Positions 63,703 through 64,000 of a stretch of 64,000 bases of DNA are shown here, one piece after another (within the stretch, counting starts at the first letter, position 1; the number at the start of each line of letters is the position of its first letter). Source of the stretch: Alloprevotella sp. Lung230 (GTDB lineage Bacteria; Bacteroidota; Bacteroidia; Bacteroidales; Bacteroidaceae); assembly GCF_014385435.1 (NCBI RefSeq), contig NZ_JACSUD010000006.1:79354-143353 (forward strand). Reading direction: 5' to 3'. Both the position numbers and the translations under genes were made by a program. The notes beneath the pieces were generated by a model, which was given only the letters and a program-made list of their open reading frames with translations, ran no database searches and was not told where the DNA came from.

Positions 63703-64000
63703 TACTATCTCTGAGGTAGCCGGATTTACCTCTGAGGTAGTTTGAATTAGTTCTGAGGTAGTTTGATTTACCTCTGAGATAGTTTTTCTCCCTCAAGGTC
63801 GCTGTCCTTTTCCTCGCGCGCACGCGCGCGTCACTACACTATAGCTGTGTTTTTTTTCCTTCACTGCCTTCACCTATGGGCGCTATGCCTCAGCCATCGT
63901 GGGGGCGGGTGAAAGTTTTCCTTCGGTTTGCCTTCACCCACAATACTTTGTCTTTCTGTGACTTAGGGGGCGGGTGAAGGCAGTGAAGCTTTTTCCCACA
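63703..64000. repeat. Palindromic composite repeat, locus 3 (inverted, cut by the window edge)
   Basis: From left: four 21-bp units built on CTCTGAGGTAG (63707-63790), then an arm with CGCGCGCACGCGCGCG, CACTACA and CCTTCACTGCCTTCACC (63812-63873), a spacer with more TGAAGGC-type blocks, and the start of the opposite arm (GGGTGAAGGCAGTGAAG at about 63972) running off the window. On the minus strand the arm reads VKAVKEKK...VVTRACARGK and, after one in-frame stop, heptads TISEVNQ, TTSELIQ, TTSEVNP, ATSEIVE. Between 63473 and 63700 I see nothing else. Confidence 0.75.

Noticed and set aside
63703..63795. CRISPR array
   Set aside because: Units of 21 bp repeat without unique spacers of 30-40 bp; the period fits tandem heptad codons, and no cas genes are present.

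Overview
The window reads as chromosomal DNA of a Bacteroidota bacterium, most likely a Bacteroidales/Prevotellaceae-type anaerobe. The pointers are TonB-dependent receptors with accessory lipoproteins, ECF sigma/anti-sigma-like pairs, secreted proteins ending in a YDLSGRR tail, a dcw cluster of Bacteroidota type, weak Shine-Dalgarno sequences, and repeated -33 TTTG / -7 TAnnTTTG promoters (gyrB, tRNA-Met, the symporter, the glycosyltransferase operon, the large protease). The genus is not settled by sequence alone.

Layout. 1-11.2 kb: a partial secreted protein, two ECF sigma modules (1.0-3.4 and 6.0-7.1 kb), glyS with an FKBP lipoprotein, a THUMP-like methyltransferase, a VanX-type peptidase and gyrB. 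11.2-12.4 kb: gene-free DNA with a palindromic composite repeat, a MITE-like element and tRNA-Met(CAT). 12.5-20 kb: a TonB receptor, two lipoproteins and a NUC1-type nuclease, with a secreted endonuclease/exonuclease/phosphatase diverging from them; together they look like a nucleic-acid scavenging locus. 20-22.5 kb: hisS and two small membrane proteins. 22.6-25.1 kb: GH130 phosphorylase and a sugar symporter. 25.4-36.3 kb: a tightly packed eight-gene minus-strand operon (GT4, GT2, recX, TPR, GHL10-like, DUF3316-like, S41 protease, beta-galactosidase).

36.4-43.1 kb is an AT-richer island bounded by outward-facing IS30-type ends and by a 20/21-bp direct repeat. It carries tetR, a TonB receptor and a DUF4374 lipoprotein, the same pair and order as XusA/XusB of the Bacteroides xenosiderophore system, together with IS debris. 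This is the strongest candidate for recently acquired cargo.

43.2-43.6 kb holds the second palindromic repeat locus. 43.6-48.1 kb encodes a 1500-residue papain-like secreted protein. 48.4-58.6 kb is a shortened dcw cluster (rsmH, ftsL, ftsI, murE, mraY, murD, ftsW, then a cyclophilin) without mraZ at one end or murG/murC/ftsQ/ftsA/ftsZ at the other. 58.9-60.2 kb is an anSME-type radical SAM enzyme. 60.2-63.4 kb is a large secreted protein followed by a 57-residue small ORF. The window ends inside a third palindromic repeat locus.

Most distinctive observations: (1) the IS30-bounded Xus-like island; (2) a family of noncoding composite inverted repeats at three loci whose arms read as a decayed VKAVK...TSEV-heptad peptide; (3) two copies of a MITE-like element.
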